64,000 nt of DNA, taken from NCBI RefSeq assembly GCF_001038625.1, contig NZ_CP011803.1:4278001-4342000 (forward strand). The letters run 5' to 3'. The stretch is from Clostridium carboxidivorans P7. GTDB lineage: Bacteria; Bacillota; Clostridia; Clostridiales; Clostridiaceae. Position numbers and translations under genes: made by a program. Shown piece by piece: positions 1-7,626 of this stretch; positions within the stretch are counted from its first letter, which is position 1, and every line of letters begins with the position of its first letter. The notes beneath the pieces are model-generated. The model made no database searches. It saw nothing but the letters and a program-made list of their open reading frames with translations, and had not been told where the DNA came from.

Positions 1-669
1 TTCATAATCAATCATTGCTGTACCATATCCAGCTACACAGCCTTCAAAACCCCATGCAAGAGCTGCTATAATAGCGATACCGAATCCAATGAAAGTTTTT
101 GTTGAAGCAGCACCATTAGCAAAGCTCGTACTACCAATCAAGAAACTAGCAAATACACATATTAAAATACCAAAAGCCATACGTTTATCTAATCTCTGTT
201 TGAATAATATTTTACCAAGTATTGCTGCAATAGCAGGACATAGTGCTGATATTGGAACAACTATTGAGCCAGCCATTTGAAGTGCTATAACATAAGCTGT
301 ACCAGCTACTGGTCCTCCAATAAGGGCTGCTAATATCATTACACGTCCTGGTTTTGTGTTAATACATCTTATAAAGTCTCCAAATTTACCTTTAATTACT
401 GAATATAAAATTGCCCATACAGCACTAATTGAGTCATTTATTGCATTAGCAAGTGCTGCAACTAAGTATGCTAATACAAATGCTGATAATCCTGCTGTAT
501 TAGCCCCATACCAGTCACCCCATACTCCTTTTGTCATTCCCATGGTTAAAAATGCTGTATACATTCCATAGGTAAGTCCTGAAAATAAAGCCAATGATAT
601 ACCTTTCTTGAAGAAATTACTCGTTAATTTCTTCTTTGCAATTATTGCTGTTTTTGAAACTTCCTTCAT
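1..669 (-). CDS. DMT-superfamily (RhaT/EamA-like) transporter, second copy, 3' end cut off by window
   Basis: This is an open frame from the ATG at 667-669 to the window edge, about 223 codons, with GAAAGGAG well placed upstream. The translation is almost entirely hydrophobic helices and closely matches the complete transporter at 974-2068 from the first residues onward: both have VSK near the start, LFSGL, GGP in the middle and the WGFEGCVAGYGT segment. It is therefore a paralogous duplicate, not a fragment of the same gene. DMT proteins are inner-membrane carriers for small metabolites or sugars. The substrate here cannot be read from the sequence. It is third in an apparent operon, 39 bases after the 87-residue gene at 709-972, and would share the MerR-type promoter upstream of 2068. 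It lacks a visible stop only because the window ends. Confidence 0.85.
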   Translation of the reverse strand, partial: MKEVSKTAIIAKKKLTSNFFKKGISLALFSGLTYGMYTAFLTMGMTKGVWGDWYGANTAGLSAFVLAYLVAALANAINDSISAVWAILYSVIKGKFGDFIRCINTKPGRVMILAALIGGPVAGTAYVIALQMAGSIVVPISALCPAIAAILGKILFKQRLDKRMAFGILICVFASFLIGSTSFANGAASTKTFIGFGIAIIAALAWGFEGCVAGYGTAMIDYE

Positions 670-708
670 AAAATTAAAACTCCTTTCAATTAATCTTTTT
701 CTTATATA

Positions 709-972
709 TTAGTTACTTTTATATATTAAATTTGCAGCATCACCTTCTTGTGCACGATAATAAACATTTATTTCACCGTTTTCATCTAACTGAAATTTTG
801 TTTTCTCAATAGCACCAAATGCCTCTGCTGTAATTAAAGTCATCATTACTGATCCCTTATTTAATTCCTTAAAACTGTCATACTCATCTTTTAAAGCATT
901 TGTGATATCCTGGGCACAAGCCTCTTTAACTTTTGTAAAGTGTTTTAATACCGCAAAATCAAGAGATATCAT
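709..972 (-). CDS. Small conserved-looking protein between two DMT transporters, unknown function
   Basis: The product has 87 residues and no signal peptide or membrane segment. The first ~30 residues look helical, followed by a helix around TAEAFGAIE and a likely beta hairpin (KFQLDENGEINVYYRA). That order resembles a small winged-helix fold, but this is only an impression from residue pattern. The start is one base past the stop of the upstream transporter, and its AAGGAGG ribosome site lies inside the last codons of that gene, so translation is very probably coupled. I do not recognise the family. Position between two transporter paralogues suggests a role tied to transport or to its control, which is inference. 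Confidence 0.8.
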   Translation of the reverse strand: MISLDFAVLKHFTKVKEACAQDITNALKDEYDSFKELNKGSVMMTLITAEAFGAIEKTKFQLDENGEINVYYRAQEGDAANLIYKSN

Positions 973-973
973 T

Positions 974-2068
974 TTATGCTGCCTCCTTCTTCCTAAATAA
1001 ATCCATTGGATTCATAGCTATTATGAGGATACCAAACATCATTATTACAGCTCCAATCCAGACTATTGGAGGTAAAGTCCATCCTTGCATACCGCCCATT
1101 ACTCCAAGAACTATCCAGCAGCAAAATGGTCCCCAGAAGGAATATGTACCATTACATGCCATACCAAGAGCAGCACCACACATACTGTTGCCGTTGTACC
1201 AGCTCATGTAGGAAACAAAAGCACAAAGACCACTTAATGCAAACCATATCATTGCAGGCCCACTTGTAAAAGCCTGAATAGTTAAATCTGTTGAGAATTT
1301 AATTCCATTACCAAATACCAAACCAAAGAAAGGTACTAATATTAATAAATTTGAAAGTCCAGATATTGCTTGACGAATTGTAATACCAATTTCTGAATCA
1401 ATCATTGATGTACCATATCCAGCTACACAGCCTTCAAATCCCCATCCAAGAGCTGCTATGAAAGCAATACAAAGTCCTAGGAACATTCCTTTTGGAGCAT
1501 CGCCACCAATACTAGTACTACCAATCATAAAGCTAGATAAAACACAAATACCAATACCAGCAAGCATACGTTTGGTTAACTTTTGCTTAAATAATATTCT
1601 TCCTAGAATAGCACCAATTGCTGGGCAAAGTGCTGTAATCGGAATAACAATGGAGCCTGCCATTTGCAAAGCTACTACATAAGCTGTACTTGAGATAGGT
1701 CCGCCTATAAGAGCCGCCAATATCATCACAGCACCTGGCTTAGTCTTAAGACATCTAAAGAAGTCTCCAAGTTTGCCCTTTAAAGTTGCATATCCTACTG
1801 CCCAAATGGCACTGCAGGTATCGTTTACTGCACTACCAAGTGCAGCTAATACATATGTTATAACGATTGCGGATAAACCTGCTCTATTGTCACCATACCA
1901 ATCAGCCCATATTCCTTTCTTCATTCCCATGGTTAAAAACGCTGAATAAAATCCGTACATAAGACCTGAAAAAAGAGCTATTGAAATACCTTTTTTAAGA
2001 AAATTAGCTTTTAACTTATTTTTTGCAATAATCGTTTCTGAGGTCATAGCCTTTGAAACTTTGTCCAT
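974..2068 (-). CDS. DMT-superfamily (RhaT/EamA-like) 10-helix transporter, first copy
   Basis: The protein has about 364 residues and is nearly all hydrophobic helices with short loops, as expected for ten-helix drug/metabolite transporters. The ATG at 2066-2068 is preferred over the in-frame ATG at 2086: an AAAGGGG site sits seven bases before it, and the next protein in the operon begins in the same way (M-x-x-VSK). Length is close to the RhaT family (about 340), so import of a sugar or small metabolite is possible. A dedicated rhamnose operon with its own MFS carrier lies 20 kb away and gives no direct support for rhamnose. It is the first gene of a three-gene unit with the genes at 709-972 and 1-669, driven by the promoter at 2242-2273. 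Confidence 0.88.
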   Translation of the reverse strand: MDKVSKAMTSETIIAKNKLKANFLKKGISIALFSGLMYGFYSAFLTMGMKKGIWADWYGDNRAGLSAIVITYVLAALGSAVNDTCSAIWAVGYATLKGKLGDFFRCLKTKPGAVMILAALIGGPISSTAYVVALQMAGSIVIPITALCPAIGAILGRILFKQKLTKRMLAGIGICVLSSFMIGSTSIGGDAPKGMFLGLCIAFIAALGWGFEGCVAGYGTSMIDSEIGITIRQAISGLSNLLILVPFFGLVFGNGIKFSTDLTIQAFTSGPAMIWFALSGLCAFVSYMSWYNGNSMCGAALGMACNGTYSFWGPFCCWIVLGVMGGMQGWTLPPIVWIGAVIMMFGILIIAMNPMDLFRKKEAA

Positions 2069-2241
2069 AAATAGAACCCCTTTCATCTATTCAATTGATA
2101 TTTTTTATACTGTGTTCTTTAAAATAGAACCTTGTAATGGGAATGTTTTATGATTGTCATAATTGGGGATATTTCAAGTTTTTAAATTATTAAATAACTC
2201 TTCATTCATGTCTTTTGATTGTTTTTCTTTAATGTAAATAA

Positions 2242-2273
2242 ATTATATTCCTTTCCCTATAGGGTAAAGTCAA
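2242..2273 (-). promoter_or_regulatory. MerR-type promoter with palindromic operator in a 20-bp spacer
   Basis: On the minus strand a TTGACT -35 (2273-2268) and a perfect TATAAT -10 (2247-2242) are separated by 20 bp, too long for normal sigma-A use. The spacer is filled by the palindrome CTTTaCCCTATAGGGaAAG. MerR-family activators characteristically bind such a palindrome in a 19-20 bp spacer and untwist it. It points at the transporter operon starting at 2068, and a MerR gene lies immediately upstream at 2541-3365. About 170 bases separate the -10 from the start codon. I see nothing else clear in the rest of the 2069-2480 gap. Confidence 0.75.
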
Positions 2274-2483
2274 TACATATTTCACAAGAATATTCTAGCA
2301 AAATCTAAAATTCTACATTTACCGCTATATTCAGCGTTATTTTTCAATTTTTTAATCGATTTCAATTCCTTTATTAGGTAACCCATGAAATTTAAAGGAT
2401 GTAATATTGGCACATTTTTCACAATGATAATCATATTTCATAAATATACTTTCCCCTACGGTTAATGTTTTTAACATACTCCA

Positions 2484-2535
2484 TAAAAAAACATAAGCGG
2501 TAAGCAATCATTTAAAATGATTATTTACCGCTTAT
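2484..2535 (-). terminator. Rho-independent terminator after merR gene
   Basis: A near-perfect inverted repeat spans 2493-2535, with ATAAGCGGTAA on the left arm pairing to TTACCGCTTAT on the right and an inner ATCATTT/AAATGAT stem. It is followed on the minus strand by a run of seven T (2490-2484). It begins six bases after the MerR stop codon. Confidence 0.88.
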
Positions 2536-2540
2536 GCCAT

Positions 2541-3365
2541 CTATCTTTTAATTTTAATCATAATCTCTGTTACATATTTACCAGTATTTTTAGTAGTCCA
2601 ATAATCTGTTACATATCTTTCATAACATTCCTCGGAACATTTATAACCATGTTCTTCAGTCCACTTTTCTATCTTTTTATATGTTTCATCAATGTTCTCA
2701 TGAGATCCTATATGATAGCAACAAGCTGCCATCCAACCACCATACTCAATGGTTTCTTCCTCTTTACATTTTAAAATATTCTGCTGCATTATTCTCATCT
2801 TATTGCATTTTCCATTCATTTTGTCCTTATATGATGGAAAACTTATGATCACAGGCCCTGTTATTGCATTATTTATACTATCTATATAATTATTAAACTC
2901 TATATTAATTATAGAATCCATATAATCATATTGAAAATCTTGATTCAAAAATACTAATTTTTTGTTATCTATATACTTTATAGCCACATCGCAAACATTA
3001 TTTTCAATTACCATCTGTGCCTCAACTATAAGATCACGCCAATCTTTCACTGATCTTATTTTTAAGTTTATCTCTCTATCAAGTTCTTCTAATTCGTCAA
3101 TCTTTTTCCTGAAGCTTTTGTCGACGAAATCATAGGTTGTTCCCTCTAAAAAAGCCTTCATTTCCTCCAATTTAAACCCGCTCTGCTTATAGTATCTTAT
3201 AACAGGTACAGTCAATAAATTTTCCTTGCTGTAATATCTATAGCCATTTTCATTACTTACCTTATCTGGTGATAATATATTCATTGTATCGTAATATCTT
3301 AGTGCCTTTTTGGTTATTCTACAAATTTCTCCAACTTTACCTATAGAATATAGTTCAGCAGCCAT
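2541..3365 (-). CDS. MerR-family transcriptional regulator with GyrI-like effector domain
   Basis: The protein has 274 residues. Residues ~6-75 form the MerR winged helix: an IGKVGEICRITKKALRYYD segment, then NGYRYYS and the IRYYKQSGF helix. A dimerisation coiled coil follows at about 85-125. The C-terminal ~150 residues resemble the GyrI/BmrR-type ligand pocket, seen here as the GGWMAACCYH strand and the WTEEHGY segment near the end. Such proteins activate efflux or uptake genes on binding a hydrophobic or cationic ligand. It has an AGGAG site before the ATG. The next gene downstream on the same strand is the DMT transporter operon, which has a MerR-type operator, so that operon is the likely target. 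The cysteines do not form a clear metal site, which favours an organic ligand. Confidence 0.88.
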   Translation of the reverse strand: MAAELYSIGKVGEICRITKKALRYYDTMNILSPDKVSNENGYRYYSKENLLTVPVIRYYKQSGFKLEEMKAFLEGTTYDFVDKSFRKKIDELEELDREINLKIRSVKDWRDLIVEAQMVIENNVCDVAIKYIDNKKLVFLNQDFQYDYMDSIINIEFNNYIDSINNAITGPVIISFPSYKDKMNGKCNKMRIMQQNILKCKEEETIEYGGWMAACCYHIGSHENIDETYKKIEKWTEEHGYKCSEECYERYVTDYWTTKNTGKYVTEIMIKIKR

Positions 3366-3460
3366 AATTGCTCTCCTTTTTTTAATTTTTTTCGTTATAA
3401 TTTAAATTATAATTTAAATCATATTTTATTTCAAACGTTTTCTTAAATTTTTTTGTACCA

Positions 3461-3488
3461 CAAAAAACCACTCATAAAAGAGTGGTTT
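3461..3488 (-). terminator. Terminator after iron alcohol dehydrogenase
   Basis: AAACCACTC (3465-3473) pairs with GAGTGGTTT (3480-3488) around a six-base loop, and the minus-strand transcript continues into a T-rich run. It lies 13 bases after the stop codon of the gene at 3502. Confidence 0.85.
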
Positions 3489-3501
3489 AAAATACAATAT
3501 T

Positions 3502-4644
3502 TTAACCAAAAAACTTATCTAAAATATTTAACAAGTCTTCACTTGTTGCTTCTCTAGGGTTTGCCGTTGTACATATATCCTTAAAAGCTGCACTAACAAT
3601 TTCTTCTCTACACGACTTAGCTAATTCCATATCAACGCCCTGTTCCTTTAAAGTTGTTGGAACCATTAATGTCTTTTGAAGCTCTATAACACTTTTAATT
3701 AGATTGTTAACTCCAATACTTACATTCGGTGCATGCAACTTTAATAATTTAGCAAGCCTTTGATATTTCTTAGCTGCTATACCATATTCAACATTGAAAG
3801 TACCATTATTTAAATTAGCATTATATTTAATAACATGAGGAAGTATAATAGCATTGCTTCTACCATGAGAAACATGTAATTTTCCTCCCACAGCATGAGC
3901 TAAGCTGTGAGTAATTCCAAGTCCAGCAGCATTAAAAGCTATTCCAGCAAGACATGATGCATTATGAAGCTTTTCTCTTGCCATTAAATCATTTCCATCA
4001 GCATAAGCCTGTGGTAAAAATCTAAAAGCTAAAGTAAAAGCTTTCTCTGCAAGAGCATCAGAAAAATCAGTAGCATTCTTTGAAACGTAAGCCTCTATGG
4101 CATGTGTTATTACATCCATTCCTGTATCAGCAGTTATAGCCTTAGGAACAGACTTCACCAATTCCGGATCAAGAATAGCAACTGTCGGAAGAAGAGACTT
4201 ATCCGCAAGTGCATATTTTAATTGTTCTTGTTTATTTGTAATTACTGCATATTCTGTTACTTCCGAACCTGTACCACTTGTAGTAGGTATAGCATAAAAT
4301 TCTTCTATAGAAGAAGCTCCTCCAGTAACTTTTTTTGCATATTCTCTTATTGCCTTAGCTCCATCAATTGATGAACCTCCGCCAAGAGCTATAATAATTT
4401 CAGCATTACAACCTTGCAGCTTTTGAATACCACTTGCAATGATTTCTACAGATGGATCAGGTACTATATCACTATATACTGCTACTTCACAATCAACAAG
4501 TTTTCCTTGCACTTTTGCAGTCATACCTGAAGTTTCCATAAATTTATCACATACAATCAGTACTCTTTTATTTTTAATTTCGTTTAATCTGTCTAAAGAG
4601 CCTTCTCCAAAATAAACTTCTGTATTAATACTAAATTCTTTCAT
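3502..4644 (-). CDS. Iron-containing alcohol dehydrogenase (PduQ/EutG-like group)
   Basis: This is a 380-residue, full-length group III Fe-ADH. The N-terminal half carries the NAD(P)-binding [11 protein letters not shown] motif (around residue 90) and a [11 protein letters not shown] strand. The C-terminal half has the metal ligands: [12 protein letters not shown] supplies an Asp and a His, and the [10 protein letters not shown] and [10 protein letters not shown] segments supply further His residues. The family reduces short aldehydes such as propionaldehyde or butyraldehyde to alcohols. The exact substrate cannot be decided by eye. It stands alone between terminators, with a long AT-rich leader holding an inverted repeat at 4747-4761. 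A role with 1,2-propanediol or solvent metabolism is inference. It is clearly distinct from the lactaldehyde reductase at 23969. Confidence 0.88.
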   Translation of the reverse strand: MKEFSINTEVYFGEGSLDRLNEIKNKRVLIVCDKFMETSGMTAKVQGKLVDCEVAVYSDIVPDPSVEIIASGIQKLQGCNAEIIIALGGGSSIDGAKAIREYAKKVTGGASSIEEFYAIPTTSGTGSEVTEYAVITNKQEQLKYALADKSLLPTVAILDPELVKSVPKAITADTGMDVITHAIEAYVSKNATDFSDALAEKAFTLAFRFLPQAYADGNDLMAREKLHNASCLAGIAFNAAGLGITHSLAHAVGGKLHVSHGRSNAIILPHVIKYNANLNNGTFNVEYGIAAKKYQRLAKLLKLHAPNVSIGVNNLIKSVIELQKTLMVPTTLKEQGVDMELAKSCREEIVSAAFKDICTTANPREATSEDLLNILDKFFG

Positions 4645-4746
4645 ATACTTAATCTCCTATCAAAAAGTTTAAGATACGAATGAATTAGTTGTCCTTTAAT
4701 TTAAAAATAAAATTATCCCATAATTATAACAATCAAAACAAGTTTA

Positions 4747-4761
4747 TAACAAACTTTGTTA
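4747..4761. promoter_or_regulatory. Inverted repeat in the leader of the alcohol dehydrogenase gene
   Basis: TAACAAA-c-TTTGTTA is a perfect 7-bp inverted repeat with a one-base centre, about 100 bases upstream of the adh start. Its right half extends into TTGTTAA, the half-site used by the redox sensor Rex. The second Rex half-site at the expected spacing matches only four of seven positions. It is a candidate operator and nothing firmer. Confidence 0.35.
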
Positions 4762-4887
4762 AATATTATACCAATATTATATTAATAATACAATTCTTTT
4801 TTAAATATAAATAATTGAAATTTTAACATTAATAAGGCACTATTTTTTAACTATTTAATAGTTTTTGTTGCTAATTGTTTTTACAAG

Positions 4888-6366
4888 CTACCTTCCATAC
4901 AATCTTGTTATATTATTTATCTTTTCAGCTAACTTATCAGTTAACATTTCTTTTTCCACTCTCCACTGCCAATTCCCGCCTATAGTTGATGGAATATTCA
5001 TTCTAGCTTCATTTCCAAGCCCCAAATAATCCTGGAACTGAGCTATGGCTAAATTAGCCACAGAGCTTAATGAACCTCTTATAAATCCCCAATTGTATCC
5101 TTCTTCATCATCTAATTTAAAATATTTTTTAGCAAAATCCACATCTTCCTTTTTGGTATTTTCCATCCATCCCATTACAGTTTCATTGTCATGAGTTCCA
5201 GTATAAACTATACAGTTTTTATCATAATTATGGGGCAAATAGTTACTTTGTTCTCTAGTATCAAAAGCAAACTCCAATACTTTCATACCAGGAAATCCTG
5301 AAGCATTTCTAAAATCTATAACCTCCTGTGTTATATATCCTAAATCTTCAGCTATAATATCTACTTCTCCTAAAGCTTTCTTCACTGTATCAAACAGTTT
5401 TATTCCAGCTCCCTTCACCCATTTACCATTTACTGCTGTCTTTTCTCCATAAGGTACTTCCCAGAAGGATTCAAATCCTCTAAAATGATCCACCCTTGTT
5501 ACATCATATAGAATGCTATTCAATTTAATTCTTTCCACCCACCATTTATAATTAACCTTCTCCAGATGAAGCCAGTTATATATAGGATTTCCCCACAACT
5601 GCCCCGTAGTAGAAAAGGCATCAGGAGGACATCCAGAAACCACTATCGGTCTTTTATCTTCATCAAGCACAAAAATCTCACTATTTGCCCATGTATCTGC
5701 ACTATCTTCTGCCACATAAATAGGTATATCTCCAATGATTTTAATTCCTTTGTCATTGGCATACTTTTTCAAATTGAACCACTGGGTAAAGAATAAGTAT
5801 TGTAAAAATATCCAATAGTCTATTTCATCTTTTAATTCTTCTTTGTAATTATCTATTGTTTCTTTATTCCTTAACTTTATAGATCTATCCCAATTCTGCC
5901 AGGATCTTAATCCAAATTTGCACTTGATAGCCATATATAGTGAGTAATCTTCTATCCAAAACTTATTATCCTGTCTAAACCTACTTATTTCACTTTCATA
6001 CATTCCTTTACTTCTTTCAAAAGCAAGTCTTAAAATAGGCATTTTATTACTAAATATCTTTTCATAATCCACTTTTGTATAATTGCTGCCAAAGTCAACA
6101 TTTTCATAATCTTCTCTTCTAAGTAATCCTTGTTCGGTAAGAAAATCCAAGTCTATAAAATAAGGATTACCTGCAAATGCTGAAAATGATTGATAAGGCG
6201 AATCACCAGCTCCAGTAATGCCTAAAGGCAAAACCTGCCAATAACTTTGTGATGACTTTTCTAAAAAATCAACAAATTTGTAGGCTTCTTTTCCAAAGGT
6301 TCCAATTCCATATGATCCTGGCAAAGATGTAATATGCATTAAAACACCACTACTTCTTTTAATCAT
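4888..6366 (-). CDS. malQ: 4-alpha-glucanotransferase (amylomaltase)
   Basis: The 492-residue protein matches the GH77 family in length. It transfers maltodextrin segments between glucans in cytosolic glycogen/maltose use. Visible family signatures are the N-terminal SGVLMHITSLPG and GIGTFG, the Q-x-LPLG strand near 45, the RVDHFRGFESFW segment around 290 carrying the nucleophile-strand Asp, EDLGYIT with the acid/base region, and THDNETVMGW near the end. An AAGGAG site precedes the ATG by eight bases. No other maltose genes adjoin it, so it appears to be a solitary locus. Only a weak AACTATTTAATAGTT hairpin follows its stop. Confidence 0.95.
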   Translation of the reverse strand: MIKRSSGVLMHITSLPGSYGIGTFGKEAYKFVDFLEKSSQSYWQVLPLGITGAGDSPYQSFSAFAGNPYFIDLDFLTEQGLLRREDYENVDFGSNYTKVDYEKIFSNKMPILRLAFERSKGMYESEISRFRQDNKFWIEDYSLYMAIKCKFGLRSWQNWDRSIKLRNKETIDNYKEELKDEIDYWIFLQYLFFTQWFNLKKYANDKGIKIIGDIPIYVAEDSADTWANSEIFVLDEDKRPIVVSGCPPDAFSTTGQLWGNPIYNWLHLEKVNYKWWVERIKLNSILYDVTRVDHFRGFESFWEVPYGEKTAVNGKWVKGAGIKLFDTVKKALGEVDIIAEDLGYITQEVIDFRNASGFPGMKVLEFAFDTREQSNYLPHNYDKNCIVYTGTHDNETVMGWMENTKKEDVDFAKKYFKLDDEEGYNWGFIRGSLSSVANLAIAQFQDYLGLGNEARMNIPSTIGGNWQWRVEKEMLTDKLAEKINNITRLYGR

Positions 6367-6466
6367 TCTTTTACTCCTTTACTTTTTATCAACAAATTTT
6401 CTTTCCTAATGTACAAGATTACTATTCCATATTCAATTTTCTCAAATCATTTTATTATTCATTTTG

Positions 6467-7507
6467 CTAAAATGTTCTTTTAGCTCTAAAGCCTTTTGAC
6501 TGTGAAATAGTCCTTCCTATTGCTTCTATTCTTCCAGTAATACATCCTCTACAATGAGCTGGAGTATCACCTACACATATTTTCCCAGGATATAGAGCAT
6601 ACAATCTCCTGTATTCACCTTCTGTCACATTTGGCATAACTACATTTGCTCCACTCTGAAGCGCTATAATTCTTCCATTTTTATTTACTGTCTCCATAGC
6701 AGTAGTTGCAGGTATATTAGTATCTGGCATAAGAAGCCTGATGATTGCCATAACTTTTAATGTAAGCTCTAACTCTCCACCCTTCTCTTTAGCTAAAGGT
6801 GTATCTTTATTAGGAATAAAGGGACCTATCCCCAGCATGTCTGCTCCTATTTCTTTAAAAAACAAAATATCATCTGCTAAAGATTCTATAGTTTGACCTG
6901 GAAGACCTATAAGGCATCCTGTTCCTACTTCATACCCTAAACTTTTCAGATCCTTTAAACACCTTTTTCTTTCTTCATGGCTCATACCAGGGTCCATATC
7001 CTCATATAATTTTTTATCAGTAGTTTCTATTCTTATTAAATATCTATCTGCTCCAGCTTCTTTATAGGCTTTATATTCTTCCATAGTTTTCTCGCCTATA
7101 CTTAAAGTAATAGCTACATCTAATTTTTTTATATTGGATATTATATACTTTAATCTTTCCACTGTATAATATTCATCTTCACCTGACTGCATCACTATAG
7201 TTTTATAACCATAGTCTTTAGCCTTCTTAGCTAAACCTATTATTTCATCTTCATTCAATCTGTATCTTTTTATATTTTTATTAGAACTTCTGAGACCGCA
7301 ATATAAACAGTTTCTTTTGCATATATTAGAGAATTCTACAAGACCTCTTAAATGAACTTCATCTCCAACATATTTTTTTCTAACTCTATCTGCTGCACTA
7401 AAAAGTTGTTCGTTACAATCATTATCCTTAAGCAAGCTTACTATTTCACTTTTGCTTAAATTGTGCTCTTCTTCAGCTTTTGTTATCAATTCCAAACTTT
7501 TATTCAT
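6467..7507 (-). CDS. hydE: [FeFe]-hydrogenase H-cluster radical SAM maturase HydE
   Basis: The protein has 346 residues and helps build the dithiomethylamine-containing H-cluster of [FeFe]-hydrogenase. The radical-SAM motif is CKRNCLYC near residue 63 (C-x3-C-x2-C). The C-terminal segment CVGDTPAHCRGC has the C-x7-C-x2-C spacing of the auxiliary cluster found in HydE proteins. That separates it from related PylB or biotin-synthase-like enzymes. The MPDTNIPATTAME strand and the GANVVMPNV segment are typical too. hydF and hydG are not in the window, as is common in clostridia where the maturases are scattered. Its own promoter must lie in the ~90 bases before 7592. This is the strongest hint here that the host makes hydrogen. 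Confidence 0.93.
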   Translation of the reverse strand: MNKSLELITKAEEEHNLSKSEIVSLLKDNDCNEQLFSAADRVRKKYVGDEVHLRGLVEFSNICKRNCLYCGLRSSNKNIKRYRLNEDEIIGLAKKAKDYGYKTIVMQSGEDEYYTVERLKYIISNIKKLDVAITLSIGEKTMEEYKAYKEAGADRYLIRIETTDKKLYEDMDPGMSHEERKRCLKDLKSLGYEVGTGCLIGLPGQTIESLADDILFFKEIGADMLGIGPFIPNKDTPLAKEKGGELELTLKVMAIIRLLMPDTNIPATTAMETVNKNGRIIALQSGANVVMPNVTEGEYRRLYALYPGKICVGDTPAHCRGCITGRIEAIGRTISQSKGFRAKRTF

Positions 7508-7591
7508 TAGATGATCATTTCCTTTCTTATAACTTTTTATATTGTTAACTACACTTTAAACACATAGGCTATAATATTTAATGAATATTGT

Positions 7592-7626
7592 AAAAAAGCT
7601 TTCAATAAATATTGAAAGCTTTTTTA
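7592..7626 (-). terminator. Terminator of ftsH-helD unit
   Basis: AAAAAAGCTTTCAAT pairs with ATTGAAAGCTTTTTT around an AAAT loop, giving a 15-bp stem. The right arm overlaps the helD stop codon, and the minus-strand T run is at 7597-7592. Confidence 0.88.

Noticed and set aside
4745..4775. Full Rex operator before the alcohol dehydrogenase
   Set aside because: Only one half-site matches. The other fits four of seven positions, so I kept it only as an inverted repeat.
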